Shown: positions 24,400 to 32,679, counted from the first letter of the stretch. The stretch is DNA of 37,790 nt from an uncultured Ilumatobacter sp. (GCA_937919625.1 CALFRK010000062.1:1-37790); one strand, 5' to 3'. Notes: generated from the letters alone by a model not told the origin. Numbers and translations: made by a program.

Positions 24400-25668
24400 T
24401 TAGCGATCGGCGATCGCGACATAGCTGCGCTCGCCAGGCCCGGAATACCACTGACGCGGGCGCGAGATCTTCTGATCCGGGTCGGCGAGCAGTTCCTGCC
24501 AATGGGCCAGCCATCCGACAGTGCGAGGGATCGCGAACAACACGGTGAACATGTCGACCGGGAAACCGAGCGCCTGATAGATCAGACCAGAGTAGAAGTC
24601 GACATTTGGGTACAGCTTGCGGTCGATGAAGTATGGGTCTTTGAGGGCGACGTCTTCGAGTGCTAGCGCGATGTCGAGCAGAGGATTCTTGCCCGTTACA
24701 TCGAACACGTCGTATGCGGCCTTCTTGATGATCGTCGCCCGCGGGTCGTAGTTTTTGTAGACGCGATGGCCGAATCCCATCAGGCGGCCGTCGCCGGCCT
24801 TGACCGACTCGACGAATGCCGGCACGTTCTCGATCGAGCCGATCTCGGAGAGCATCCGAACCACGGCCTCGTTGGCACCGCCGTGTCGCGGACCGTAGAG
24901 AGCGGCGGCGGCAGCAGCAGCCGACGAGTAGGGGTCGACATGGCTGGACCCGACGACCCTCATTGCGGTAGTGCCGCAGTTCTGCTCGTGATCGGCATGC
25001 AAGATGAACAACACTTCCATCGCCCTCTCGAGCGCCGGATCGACCTCGTAGTGGGGCCCCACCTTCCACATCATGTTCAAGAAGTTGGCCGGATACGACA
25101 GATCGTTATCGGGATAGTTGAACGGTTGGCCAATCGAGAACCGATAGGCCATCGCCGCCAGCGTGGGCGTCTTGGCGATCAGACGCAGGATCTGCTTGCG
25201 ACGACTGGCCTCGTTCTGGATGTTTTTGGCGCCGTCGTAGAACGTGCCAAGAGCAGCGATCGACGATATGAACATGCCCATCGGGTGAGCGTCGTAGTGG
25301 AACCCGTCGACGAACCGCTTGCGCATGTTTTCGTGGATGAACGTGTGATGGGTTACGTCGTTGCGCCACGTCGCGAGCTGATCGGTGGAGGGCAGGTCGC
25401 CGTGCAGCAAAAGGTACGCCACCTCGAGGTAGGTCGAGTGCTCGGCGAGTTGCTCGATCGGGTAACCGCGATAGCGCAGGATGCCGGCACCACCATCGAG
25501 ATAGGTGATTTCCGACTTACACGCAGCGGTCGACATGAACGCAGGGTCGTACATGAACAACGATGGATCGAGCTCACGGAGCGCACTCGACGAGAACACG
25601 CCTCCCTCGATCGGGACGGTGACCGTCTTGCCGGTACGGTCGTCGGTGATGGTGATGGTGTCGCGCAC
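24400..25668 (-). CDS. gltA: Citrate synthase
   Basis: 422 residues, a type II hexameric-type length. It condenses acetyl-CoA and oxaloacetate to citrate in the TCA cycle. Diagnostic segments: YLDGGAGILRYRGYPIEQLAE, HADHEQNCGTTAMRVVGSSH (catalytic His), YGPRHGGANEAV, GFGHRVYKNYDPRA (second His) and NVDFYSGLIYQALGFP (catalytic Asp). The N-terminal beta domain with DDRTGKTVTVPIEGGVF is of the GltA type. The GTG start has GGAAG 5 nt upstream. The leader holds a hairpin and a palindrome, listed separately. Confidence 0.97.
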   Translation of the reverse strand: MRDTITITDDRTGKTVTVPIEGGVFSSSALRELDPSLFMYDPAFMSTAACKSEITYLDGGAGILRYRGYPIEQLAEHSTYLEVAYLLLHGDLPSTDQLATWRNDVTHHTFIHENMRKRFVDGFHYDAHPMGMFISSIAALGTFYDGAKNIQNEASRRKQILRLIAKTPTLAAMAYRFSIGQPFNYPDNDLSYPANFLNMMWKVGPHYEVDPALERAMEVLFILHADHEQNCGTTAMRVVGSSHVDPYSSAAAAAAALYGPRHGGANEAVVRMLSEIGSIENVPAFVESVKAGDGRLMGFGHRVYKNYDPRATIIKKAAYDVFDVTGKNPLLDIALALEDVALKDPYFIDRKLYPNVDFYSGLIYQALGFPVDMFTVLFAIPRTVGWLAHWQELLADPDQKISRPRQWYSGPGERSYVAIADR

Positions 25669-25699
25669 GGTGCTTCCTTCGTGTCGCCCATGGCTGGGA

Positions 25700-25717
25700 C
25701 AGGGGCTTACTCCCCTG
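25700..25717 (-). promoter_or_regulatory. Leader hairpin before citrate synthase
   Basis: CAGGGG (25700-25705) pairs with CCCCTG (25712-25717) around a 6-nt loop, about 32 nt before the gltA start. It is too short and lacks a T-run for a terminator, but could affect translation or mRNA stability. Confidence 0.4.
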
Positions 25718-25727
25718 CATCCAATGT

Positions 25728-25738
25728 ACCTGTCAGGT
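25728..25738. promoter_or_regulatory. ACCTGTCAGGT palindrome in the gltA promoter region
   Basis: Perfect 5-bp arms around one base. It overlaps by one base a possible minus-strand -10 hexamer TACATT (complement of 25723-25728), so a repressor bound here could block gltA transcription. The regulator is unknown. Confidence 0.35.
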
Positions 25739-25814
25739 GTGGTCGCGCTCCAACGAGCGCCGTAAACCAGGAGGGGTTGCGACGTCGAATCGTGGTGAGC
25801 GGTGCGGTGCCTGG

Positions 25815-27185
25815 TCAGAGCGGCGTGTTGCCATGCTTACGGTGCGGCAACCGCTCGCGCTTGTTGTCCAGCATTTCGAGTGCGGCGGCGACCTCGCGAC
25901 GGGTATCGGCGGGATCGATCACGGCGTCGACGTAACCACGTTCGGCGGCGATGTATGGGTTGAGCAGGCGGTCGGCATAGTCGGCTTGGAACGCCGCTCG
26001 CTCGTCGTCGGTCGCGCGTCGCTGCAGGATCGCCGCTGCCTGGCCGGCTCCCATCACAGCCAGCTCGGCCCACGGCCACGCCAGGCAGACGTCGTTGCCC
26101 ATCGTCTTGGAATCCATCACGATGAAGGCGCCGCCATAGCTCTTGCGGAGGATCACGCAGATGCGGGGCACGGTGGCACGGCCGTAGGCATAGACCAACT
26201 GGGCGCCGTGGCGAATCATGCCGCGCCACTCGAGATCCTTGCCAGGGTAGAAGCCGGGCGTATCGACGAGGGTGAGGATCGGGAGATTGAAGGCGTCGCA
26301 GAAGGCGACGAATCGGGCGGCCTTCTGCGACGCCGGGATGTCGAGTGTCCCGGCGAGATTCATCGGCTGGTTGGCGACGATCCCGATCGGGCGACCACCG
26401 ATGGTTGCGAAGGCGGTCACCACATTGCCCGCCCATCGTGCCCGCAGCTCGATCAACGAGTCTTCGTCGACGATCGCCTCGGCGACGTGGCGCACGTCGT
26501 AGCTGCCGGTCGACGATTCGGGAACCAGTTCGCCCGCCTGTGGGCACAATCGATCGACAGGATCGGTTGTGGGCCAGTGGGGAGATACGCCATCGACGTG
26601 ATCGGGAAGGTAACTCAGCAGCTCCTCGACGAGGTCTTGGCCGGCGGCGCGATCGGCGACGACGGCGATCGGAAGGCCGGCATTGTGTTCGAGGCTGGCA
26701 GCGTTGCCGAGCTCGTCTTTGGTGATCTCGATGCCGGTGAATTGGCGCACCATCACCGGACCATTGACGAACGCGTATCCGTTTTTTGTCATGATCGTAA
26801 AGTCGACCAGTCCGAGCAGCAGAGCGGGGCCCGACACAGCCGGGCCGTCGACGATCGCAAAGGTTGGCACGGTGCCCGAACACCTGGTGAGCGAGCGAGC
26901 GACGCGCCCCCAACCGTCGAGGGCTGCAATTCCCTCACCGATGTCGGCGCCTGCGCTGTTGATCACGAACACGAGTGGGATTCGCTCTTCAAGCGCGGTT
27001 CTGGCCGCTGTCTCCATCGTGTAGGTCATCGACTGTGTAAGCGGCGCCGCAGGCTCGACGTCGTCGAACTCGAGCCACGACACTCGCCGGCCACCGAGGA
27101 CGCGAACCCGGGCAGAGATCGGCCCAGGAACCTGGGTAGCGAGACCGAGTTCGTCGAGCGACATTGTTGCGGACACTACTGCCAC
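25815..27185 (-). CDS. Acyl-CoA carboxylase carboxyltransferase (beta) subunit, short form
   Basis: 456 residues. The carboxyltransferase transfers CO2 from carboxybiotin to an acyl-CoA. Two crotonase-like halves are seen: the first with LVFVINSAGADIGEG, VDGPAVSGPALLLGLVDF and NGPVMVRQFTG; the second with IGIVANQPMNLAGTLDIPASQKAARFVAFCDAFNLPILTLVDTPGFYPG and YGGAFIVMDSKTMGND, ending MLDNKRERLPHRKHGNTPL, typical of PccB/AccD-type proteins. It is 60-80 residues shorter than usual PccB because the N-terminal RxxRxxxLLDPGSF region is missing. GTG 27185 is used; ATG 27164 is also possible. No biotin carboxylase gene is near. The LysR gene upstream on the same strand may control it. Confidence 0.9.
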   Translation of the reverse strand: MAVVSATMSLDELGLATQVPGPISARVRVLGGRRVSWLEFDDVEPAAPLTQSMTYTMETAARTALEERIPLVFVINSAGADIGEGIAALDGWGRVARSLTRCSGTVPTFAIVDGPAVSGPALLLGLVDFTIMTKNGYAFVNGPVMVRQFTGIEITKDELGNAASLEHNAGLPIAVVADRAAGQDLVEELLSYLPDHVDGVSPHWPTTDPVDRLCPQAGELVPESSTGSYDVRHVAEAIVDEDSLIELRARWAGNVVTAFATIGGRPIGIVANQPMNLAGTLDIPASQKAARFVAFCDAFNLPILTLVDTPGFYPGKDLEWRGMIRHGAQLVYAYGRATVPRICVILRKSYGGAFIVMDSKTMGNDVCLAWPWAELAVMGAGQAAAILQRRATDDERAAFQADYADRLLNPYIAAERGYVDAVIDPADTRREVAAALEMLDNKRERLPHRKHGNTPL

Positions 27186-27239
27186 GCTGTGTCCGATGGG
27201 CGAACGGCGACAATCAGCGTGTCGTCTGGCGGATGGTGA

Positions 27240-28178
27240 TCAGGGAATGCGATTGAGTGGAAACGCCTCAGCGCCGAGGTGCACGCCAGGCTGCTCGTGA
27301 GCGTGGAGAGCAATTACCTCGGTCAAGATCGCAGCCACCGCAGTTGTAGCGGCGCTCGGAGCTGGCCGCCGGCGACGAACCCAGGCGACGACGCGGCGGG
27401 GTAGCTCAGGTACGAGGACGCGCCGGAGGTCGTCGCCGGATTGCCTTGGGGCAGCAGTGGCCGGCACGATAGCCGCGCCGTATCCGTCGAATGCCAGCGA
27501 CGCCAACAGTCGAACGCCGTCGATTTCGGCCAAGGGCCGCAGACTGACGTCGGCACTGCGGGCGGCGCGGTCGAGCACTCGGCGCAACGGCGTGCCCTTC
27601 GGAGGCAGCAGCAGTGGGACGTCTTCGAGTTCGGTCAACGACATCGTCTCGCGAGCGGCGAGCGGGTGGCTGCTGTGAACAAGCAACAAAAGGTCTTCGG
27701 CGAACAGTGGCTCGACCACCAGTTCGGGATCGTCGATCGGCAGGTGGATGATCGCCGCATTCAGCTGTCCGGAAACAACACCTGGCACGATGGTGGTGGT
27801 TTGGCCCTCGGAAATGATCGGGTGCACGCGTGGATGTTGACGACCGATGGCGCTCAGCAACTGGGGCATCAGCCACCTCGCGGTGGTTCCGATCACGCCG
27901 ATTCGGGCGTCGCCTGAGATGTCGTTGTCGAGCGATGCAATATCGGCGGCGATGTCGTCGATTTCGTGCAGCACACGCCGGGCACGTTCGACGACACGCA
28001 CGCCCTGCTCGGTGAGCACACCGTTGGAGCGGTCGACGAGTGTGATCCCGAGTTCTCGTTCGAGTTTGGCGACATGCCCGGAAACGTTTGACTGCACGGT
28101 GTAGAGCGCCCTCGCGGCGGCAGAGAACGTGCCGTGGTCGGCGACCGCGACGATGGCTGCGAGCTGGCGGACGTCCAT
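27240..28178 (-). CDS. LysR-family transcriptional regulator
   Basis: 312 residues. The N-terminal winged helix (1-60) is clear: MDVRQLAAIVAVADHGTFSAAARALYTVQSNVSGHVAKLERELGITLVDRS. A periplasmic-binding-protein-like effector domain (about 90-300) follows (IGVIGTTARWLMPQLLSAIGRQHP, LPIDDPELVVEPLF). ATG 28178 is preferred over GTG 28184. The carboxyltransferase gene lies 54 nt downstream on the same strand, and the small RNA gene starts on the opposite strand just upstream. The co-inducer cannot be told. Confidence 0.92.
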   Translation of the reverse strand: MDVRQLAAIVAVADHGTFSAAARALYTVQSNVSGHVAKLERELGITLVDRSNGVLTEQGVRVVERARRVLHEIDDIAADIASLDNDISGDARIGVIGTTARWLMPQLLSAIGRQHPRVHPIISEGQTTTIVPGVVSGQLNAAIIHLPIDDPELVVEPLFAEDLLLLVHSSHPLAARETMSLTELEDVPLLLPPKGTPLRRVLDRAARSADVSLRPLAEIDGVRLLASLAFDGYGAAIVPATAAPRQSGDDLRRVLVPELPRRVVAWVRRRRPAPSAATTAVAAILTEVIALHAHEQPGVHLGAEAFPLNRIP

Positions 28179-28226
28179 CGCCACAACCTATCGCAAAAAC
28201 CGATATGGGCTATCGAAGAGTTCTAC

Positions 28227-28256
28227 TTGCCAGATGCACACATTCACGTGCATACT
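28227..28256 (+). promoter_or_regulatory. Promoter of the 6C-like small RNA
   Basis: TTGCCA (28227-28232) and CATACT (28251-28256), one and two mismatches from consensus, with an 18-bp spacer. This places the transcript start near 28263, just before the first hairpin. Confidence 0.6.
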
Positions 28257-28262
28257 TTCACA

Positions 28263-28378
28263 AGAAGAACGACGCGAGAACACCCCCCATGTTCCGCTCG
28301 GTAGGAGATCCCACAACTCGGCCCCCACCGAAGGGATTTCCAGGTTGAGACGCCCCGATCCCCCATCGGGGCGTTTCC
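28263..28378 (+). ncRNA. 6C-type small RNA (actinobacterial)
   Basis: About 115 nt between a promoter and a terminator. Hairpin 1 is CGAG-AACA / TGTT-CTCG (28275-28300) with loop CCCCCCA. Hairpin 2 has the 9-bp stem GGAGATCCC/GGGATTTCC (28304-28312 with 28333-28341) enclosing TCGG-CCCCCA-CCGA. The terminator hairpin has a five-C loop. C-runs exposed in loops define the 6C RNA of Actinobacteria, which is the B11 small RNA of mycobacteria; there it pairs with G-rich ribosome sites through the loops. As I recall, mycobacterial 6C lies beside a HAD-type phosphatase gene, and here too a HAD-type gene follows. Loop 2 has five rather than six C. A 19-codon ORF (28289-28348) overlaps it but is probably chance. 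Confidence 0.72.
28351..28378 (+). terminator. Rho-independent terminator of the small RNA
   Basis: CGCCCCGAT (28351-28359) pairs perfectly with ATCGGGGCG (28365-28373) around CCCCC, followed by TTTCCCGTTTT. No protein gene ends just before it, which points to a non-coding transcript. Confidence 0.85.
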
Positions 28379-28429
28379 CGTTTTCGGGGCGTTTCGGCAT
28401 TTGGGCATTCGGTGGACCGGGCTGTTGGC

Positions 28430-29965
28430 ATGACGCGTAGGCTGCTAAGCGTGGCAAACAGCGCTGGATCACCGGGCAAATCACCGGGCAAATCACCGGG
28501 CAAATCACCGGGCAAGTCGCCGGGCAAGTCGCCGGGCGGTGATGGGGCGGCGTTCTTTGATCTCGATCGCACGCTGTTGCGGGGTGCTAGTGCTGAGGTG
28601 TTTTCCGAGGCGATGCGGACAGCCGGCCTGGTTTCTCGAACGATCCCTGGTGAGAAGTTCATCTACGCGCTTTTCAACGCGGTCGGTGAGACGCTGCCGT
28701 CGATGGCGCTAGCCCGTCAGGCGGTGACATTCGCCAAAGGCCATTCGCGGTCCGCCGTACTGGCTGCATCAGACAGTGTTGCCGATCAACTCGTGGCCAT
28801 GGTGCAACCATTCGCCGAGTCGGTGTTCGAGACCCATCGAGCAGCTGGCCGACCGATCGTGTTGGCGACCACGTCGCCCTACGACCTGGTCAAGCCGTTT
28901 GCTGATCGGCTCGGGCTCGATGGCGTCGTGGCGACCCGCTATGCGGTCGACAGCGATGGCGATACCTATAACGGTTCGTTGGCCGGCCCCTTCGTTTGGT
29001 CGGCAGGCAAGCTCGAAGCGGTTCGGGCTTGGGCCGGCGAACACGACATCGACATGAGCGCGAGCTATGCGTACTCCGACAGCGTTTACGACACCCCGCT
29101 ATTGGCCGCCGTTGGGCGCCCCGTGGTGGTCAATCCCGACCCTCGGATGCGGATCATGGCAGCAGCGCGCGGCTGGCCGATTCAGAACCTCGATTTGTCG
29201 CCGGGCGTCAAAAAGGTGCCAGGTATCGGGCTCGAGTTGCAGAAAGTGGCGTTGGCGTTGTCGCGGGCGTCGATGATGCCGTACGCCGACTTCGACATCC
29301 GTGGCGTCGACAACATCCCCGCCACCGGTCCTGTCATCCTTGTTGGAAACCACCGGTCGTATTTCGACTCGACCGTGATGGCGCTGGTCGTCGCCAAATC
29401 GGGCCGCACGATTCGTTTCCTCGGCAAGAAGGAAGTCTTCGACGTGCCGATTTTCGGCGCCTTGGCCAAGGCGATGGGTGGGATTCGGGTCGACCGCGGC
29501 ACCGGATCTGACGAGCCGCTCGAGGCCGCCGCCGCAGCGCTGCGGGGTGGCGAAATGATCGGAATCATGCCCGAAGGCACGATTCCGCGTGGTCCGGCCT
29601 TCTTCGATCCCAATCTGAAGGGTCGCTGGGGCGCGGCGCGTCTGGCTCAGATGACCGGCGCAACAGTGATTCCGGTCGGCATCTGGGGAACCGAGAAGGT
29701 GTGGCCGAGGTCGTCTCGGCTACCGAGCGTGCTCAACGTCACCGATCCGCCGCTGGTATCGGCGGTCGTTGGCAAGCCGGTCGAGCTGAAAAACAAGAGC
29801 CTCGACGCCGACACCAAACGAATCATGAAGGCGATTGTCAAGCTGCTCCCACCCGAGGCGCGTGCCCAACGCGATCCGACGCCAGAAGAACTCGCCATCA
29901 CATATCCGTCCGGCTACAAGGGTGACCCCGACGACGAAACCAAACGGCGCCCCGGCGCTGACTAG
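28430..29965 (+). CDS. HAD-IB phosphatase / PlsC-type acyltransferase fusion
   Basis: 511 residues from ATG 28430 (GTG 28412 and GTG 28451 are in frame). The first half (about 38-250) is a HAD-IB hydrolase with the nucleophile motif FFDLDRT (D44, D46), ATTSPYDLVKPFAD and YSDSVYDTPLL. The second half (about 285-480) is a lysophosphatidate acyltransferase-like domain: NHRSYFDS (HxxxxD) near 307, LGKKEVFDVPIFGALAKAMGGIRVDRG, MPEGTIPRG and VIPVGIWGTEKV. The fusion is known in actinobacteria and suggests acyl transfer coupled to phosphate removal in lipid synthesis. The N-terminus is a low-complexity SPGK repeat. It begins about 50 nt after the small RNA terminator. Confidence 0.9.
   Translation: MTRRLLSVANSAGSPGKSPGKSPGKSPGKSPGKSPGGDGAAFFDLDRTLLRGASAEVFSEAMRTAGLVSRTIPGEKFIYALFNAVGETLPSMALARQAVTFAKGHSRSAVLAASDSVADQLVAMVQPFAESVFETHRAAGRPIVLATTSPYDLVKPFADRLGLDGVVATRYAVDSDGDTYNGSLAGPFVWSAGKLEAVRAWAGEHDIDMSASYAYSDSVYDTPLLAAVGRPVVVNPDPRMRIMAAARGWPIQNLDLSPGVKKVPGIGLELQKVALALSRASMMPYADFDIRGVDNIPATGPVILVGNHRSYFDSTVMALVVAKSGRTIRFLGKKEVFDVPIFGALAKAMGGIRVDRGTGSDEPLEAAAAALRGGEMIGIMPEGTIPRGPAFFDPNLKGRWGAARLAQMTGATVIPVGIWGTEKVWPRSSRLPSVLNVTDPPLVSAVVGKPVELKNKSLDADTKRIMKAIVKLLPPEARAQRDPTPEELAITYPSGYKGDPDDETKRRPGAD
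28469..28540 (+). repeat. 12-bp tandem repeat coding for SPGK, six units
   Basis: TCACCGGGCAAA repeats in frame six times (28469-28540). The first three units are identical and later units drift (TCGCCGGGCAAG, last unit ending GGT). It encodes (SPGK)5-SPGG at residues 14-37, a basic flexible tail. Unit gain or loss would keep the frame. Confidence 0.95.
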
Positions 29966-29973
29966 CCCCTGGT

Positions 29974-30498
29974 TCAGTCGCCGGTTTCGCCGTCGATCGA
30001 TTCTCTGATCAGGTCGGCGTGGCCGCAGTGGCGACCGTACTCCTCGATCATGTGTACCAAGATCCAACGCAGGCTGGTCGGCTGACCATGCGACTGCTTG
30101 GCAGCGATCGTGTCGACATTGCCCACCGAGGCAATCGCCGCGTCGCTGCGGGCCACGCTGGCCCGAAACTGTGACAGCAGCTCGCACGGCGTGTGATTCG
30201 GGGCTGTGTCGAACTCCCAATCGGGCGAGGTGTCCCAATCGGCCGACAACCACGGTTCGGGGTAGTCGTTGCCGAGCAGCACGCTATGGAACCAGTGGTC
30301 TTCCACGAATGCCATGTGTTTCACGAGGCCACCGATCGTCAGTGACGACGGACCGAGCGTGGCAGCGAGCTGGATTGTGTCGAGTCCGGCCGCCTTTCGG
30401 ACAAGCACCGACCGGAAGTATCCGAGGAAGGCCAACAGGCTGTCACGTTCGGTGGTCGCCCGCCCCGGATCGGAGGCGAGCTCAATCTTGTCAATCAT
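29974..30498 (-). CDS. DinB-like DUF664 family protein
   Basis: 174 residues from ATG 30498 (GTG 30525 in frame gives 183). The four-helix DinB/DUF664 fold is indicated by TTERDSLLAFLGYFRSVLVRKAAGL, GGLVKHMAFVEDHWF and a final WILVHMIEEYGRHCGHADLIRESIDG. The three metal-binding His positions (KHM, VHM, HADL) are kept. Members are putative thiol-dependent or metal-dependent enzymes, often linked to mycothiol or bacillithiol chemistry; the specific role here is unknown. It converges on the HAD/PlsC gene with 8 nt between. Confidence 0.85.
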   Translation of the reverse strand: MIDKIELASDPGRATTERDSLLAFLGYFRSVLVRKAAGLDTIQLAATLGPSSLTIGGLVKHMAFVEDHWFHSVLLGNDYPEPWLSADWDTSPDWEFDTAPNHTPCELLSQFRASVARSDAAIASVGNVDTIAAKQSHGQPTSLRWILVHMIEEYGRHCGHADLIRESIDGETGD

Positions 30499-30551
30499 GA
30501 CTCTCGGCGGTTTCTCGTGTGACACATGGCAACTTGGGCGATTTGACGGAA

Positions 30552-30583
30552 TAACCCTTTATGTCGATGACGTTACAGGGTTA
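30552..30583. promoter_or_regulatory. Inverted repeat in the divergent DUF664 / PAP2 promoter region
   Basis: TAACCCT (30552-30558) and AGGGTTA (30577-30583) are perfect inverted arms 18 nt apart. A TTGACG (30543-30548) that may be a -35 lies just before. The site is placed to act as an operator for the PAP2 gene, which starts at 30606. Confidence 0.45.
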
Positions 30584-30605
30584 CTCTGTATCTGAAGGAG
30601 ACGCG

Positions 30606-31469
30606 ATGGGAACTGCTGTGTCAACTGGGGGTGGGGGCGCTCCGCGGTCGCTCGCGTCCTGGTGGCGGGGTCGGTATGGCGCCAAGCTCCTGTTCGAGAT
30701 TTTCCTCGCCGGCGGCTTGTGGATGATCTACCGCACGATTCGGATGGTCAACAAGACCGACCTGACAGCGGCATTCGTGCATGCCCGAGACGTTCTACGT
30801 TTTGAGCAATGGCTGGGGCTGCCGTTCGAAGACAACCTTCAGGGGTTCCTGCTCGATCACCCAACATTGATCAAGCTGCTCAACCATTACTACATCTGGT
30901 TCCACTTCCCTAGTGCGGTTGGGCTATTGCTGTGGCTGTACCTGCGCCACCACGACCGTTACCACGCGATCCGCAACTTGATGGCCTTCGTCACCTTCGC
31001 GGCGCTGATCATCCACCTTGTGTTCCCACTCGCACCTCCGCGCATGATGGCGGGTTTCGTCGACACGATGCGCGAGTTCGGGCCCAGCATCTATCCCGCC
31101 AACGCCGTCGACGGCGCAGCCAACCAGATCGCTGCGATGCCCTCGCTACATTTTGGTTGGGCGATGATTGAAGCGATGGCGGTGATCTCGGTGCTCTCAG
31201 CGCGCAAGCGGTGGTTGGTCCTGTTTCATCCGGCCCTCACGACGTTGTCGATCATCGCAACAGCGAATCACTGGTGGATCGACGCGGCGGCCTCGGCGGT
31301 GCTGGTGCTGCTGGCGATCGGCGTATGGCGGCTCATTCAAGTCTGGGCGGGCGGTCGCAACTTTGTTTGGAGCCAAATGCGATTCGAGTCGAGCGCCGGC
31401 ATCGAGCAACTCGAGTCATTCGCCAACGAGCAGGTTGGCACCCAGGTCACCGAACACGCCGAATGCTGA
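30606..31469 (+). CDS. PAP2-superfamily membrane phosphatase (inositol phosphorylceramide synthase-like)
   Basis: 287 residues with about five or six membrane helices. Catalytic motifs of the PAP2 fold are seen: AMPSLHFGWA near 176-185 and ANHWWIDA near 220-227, giving the His...His...Asp set. FPLAPPRMM precedes them, as in the PAP2_3 (IPC synthase/AUR1-like) subgroup. It probably acts on a phospholipid or polyprenyl phosphate headgroup at the membrane. ATG 30606 has an excellent GAAGGAG site; an upstream ATG at 30561 lies in the operator region and is rejected. Confidence 0.87.
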   Translation: MGTAVSTGGGGAPRSLASWWRGRYGAKLLFEIFLAGGLWMIYRTIRMVNKTDLTAAFVHARDVLRFEQWLGLPFEDNLQGFLLDHPTLIKLLNHYYIWFHFPSAVGLLLWLYLRHHDRYHAIRNLMAFVTFAALIIHLVFPLAPPRMMAGFVDTMREFGPSIYPANAVDGAANQIAAMPSLHFGWAMIEAMAVISVLSARKRWLVLFHPALTTLSIIATANHWWIDAAASAVLVLLAIGVWRLIQVWAGGRNFVWSQMRFESSAGIEQLESFANEQVGTQVTEHAEC

Positions 31470-31554
31470 GTTGTTCGCCGACTCGACCGCTGTCGATCCG
31501 GGTGTATTGATCTTTTGAGATAGCTGGCTTTCCGTCGAACGTGTGCTCGATACG

Positions 31555-32679
31555 TCAACCGGGCCAGATGATCGACCCGTCGGTCGTGTAGAGGCCAGCC
31601 AACAGCTCAGAGTCGAACCGTCCCTCGACAAGCGGTACGCCTGTTTGGGCGTAGACACCGACCGCGTCGTAGGCAGCGATCTCGGCGCCCAGCGCCTCTG
31701 GGTCGGGAATCCCAACGAAGCTGCCGGCGGGTGTGGTGTCCGTGATCAGCTGGGCATCAGTCGACCACCGGAATGTCTCGCCTTCCAGCGACAGGAAGTT
31801 TGGGTTGCCGTTGCCATTGATCAGGTCGACGGCGATCATCGCCGCTGCCTCCGGATCGGCGATCGCGTCGGCCAGGCCGCGCATCGTGGCACGCATGAAG
31901 TCAGCGGCGGCGGTCGGGTGCTCGGTCAGGAACTGGCGGTTGGTGTAGATCAGCCCGAACGAACCAGGAATGCCGAAGTCGGCCGGATCGTACAGATCGA
32001 AGTCGACGCCGGCCCGCTCCAGTGCGCCGGGTTCATTGCTCTTCCATCCTGGAATTGCAGAGATGCCCTCGACCTCCCAGTGGGCGATCGGATTGAAACC
32101 CTCGAGCAGGAGCGTCTCGAAGTCGGTCCCCTCGACCAGGCCGATCTGGGCCAGCATGGCGGCGATGCTGGGAGGCAGCTTGCCCTTCACGCCGATCGTG
32201 GTGCCGGCGAGCTGTTCGAGGCCTGCGATCTCGGGCTTGACCATCAGACCGTCGATGGCGACGCGACCTTCAACGGCGAGGGCGACCAGATCGGTCTCGT
32301 TGACCGCCGAAAACGTGGCGAGCTCGCTGAACGAACCCGACGACGAGAACTGGGCATCGTTGCCGGCGACGAGCGGGTAGTTGGCGGTTGAAAACGAGGC
32401 GGCGATCTCCACGTCGAGGCACAACTCGTCGTAGTACCCGTTGTGGTCGGCGACGAGTACGTCGACGATCGAGGCCGTGGCGGCGTAGTCGAAGCCGGTC
32501 AGGTAGCTGATCGCGCCGGCAGCTTGATTGGCTTCGCACCGCGTTGGCGGAAAGGCCTCACCAGACACAACGTCGTCGGGAGTTGTGTCGGACAAAGCCC
32601 CATCGTTGCCGCCGCACGCGGAGGCGATCAGTGCGATCATGGTCAAGGTGGTGGCGAAGGCGCGCTGGCGCAGCATCAT
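31555..32679 (-). CDS. ABC transporter substrate-binding lipoprotein (NMT1/SsuA-like)
   Basis: 374 residues. Signal peptide with lipobox IASAC. The solute-binding fold of the NMT1/THI5, SsuA/TauA group is indicated by LTGFDYAATASIVDVLVADHNGYYDELCLDVEIA, LVALAVEGRVAIDGLMVKPEIAGLEQLAGTTIGVKGKLPPSIAAMLAQ, and RQFLTEHPTAAADFMRATMRGLADAIADPEAA. The ligand cannot be told; relatives carry sulfonates, taurine, pyrimidine precursors or riboflavin. GGAGG lies 5 nt before the ATG. It is the third gene of the operon, after the permease by 131 nt. No TPP or other riboswitch was recognised. Confidence 0.88.
   Translation of the reverse strand: MMLRQRAFATTLTMIALIASACGGNDGALSDTTPDDVVSGEAFPPTRCEANQAAGAISYLTGFDYAATASIVDVLVADHNGYYDELCLDVEIAASFSTANYPLVAGNDAQFSSSGSFSELATFSAVNETDLVALAVEGRVAIDGLMVKPEIAGLEQLAGTTIGVKGKLPPSIAAMLAQIGLVEGTDFETLLLEGFNPIAHWEVEGISAIPGWKSNEPGALERAGVDFDLYDPADFGIPGSFGLIYTNRQFLTEHPTAAADFMRATMRGLADAIADPEAAAMIAVDLINGNGNPNFLSLEGETFRWSTDAQLITDTTPAGSFVGIPDPEALGAEIAAYDAVGVYAQTGVPLVEGRFDSELLAGLYTTDGSIIWPG

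Noticed and set aside
28289-28348. A 19-codon ORF (MFRSVGDPTTRPPPKGFPG) inside the small RNA
   Set aside because: It has no ribosome site, and its bases are explained by the paired stems and C loops of the 6C-like RNA.
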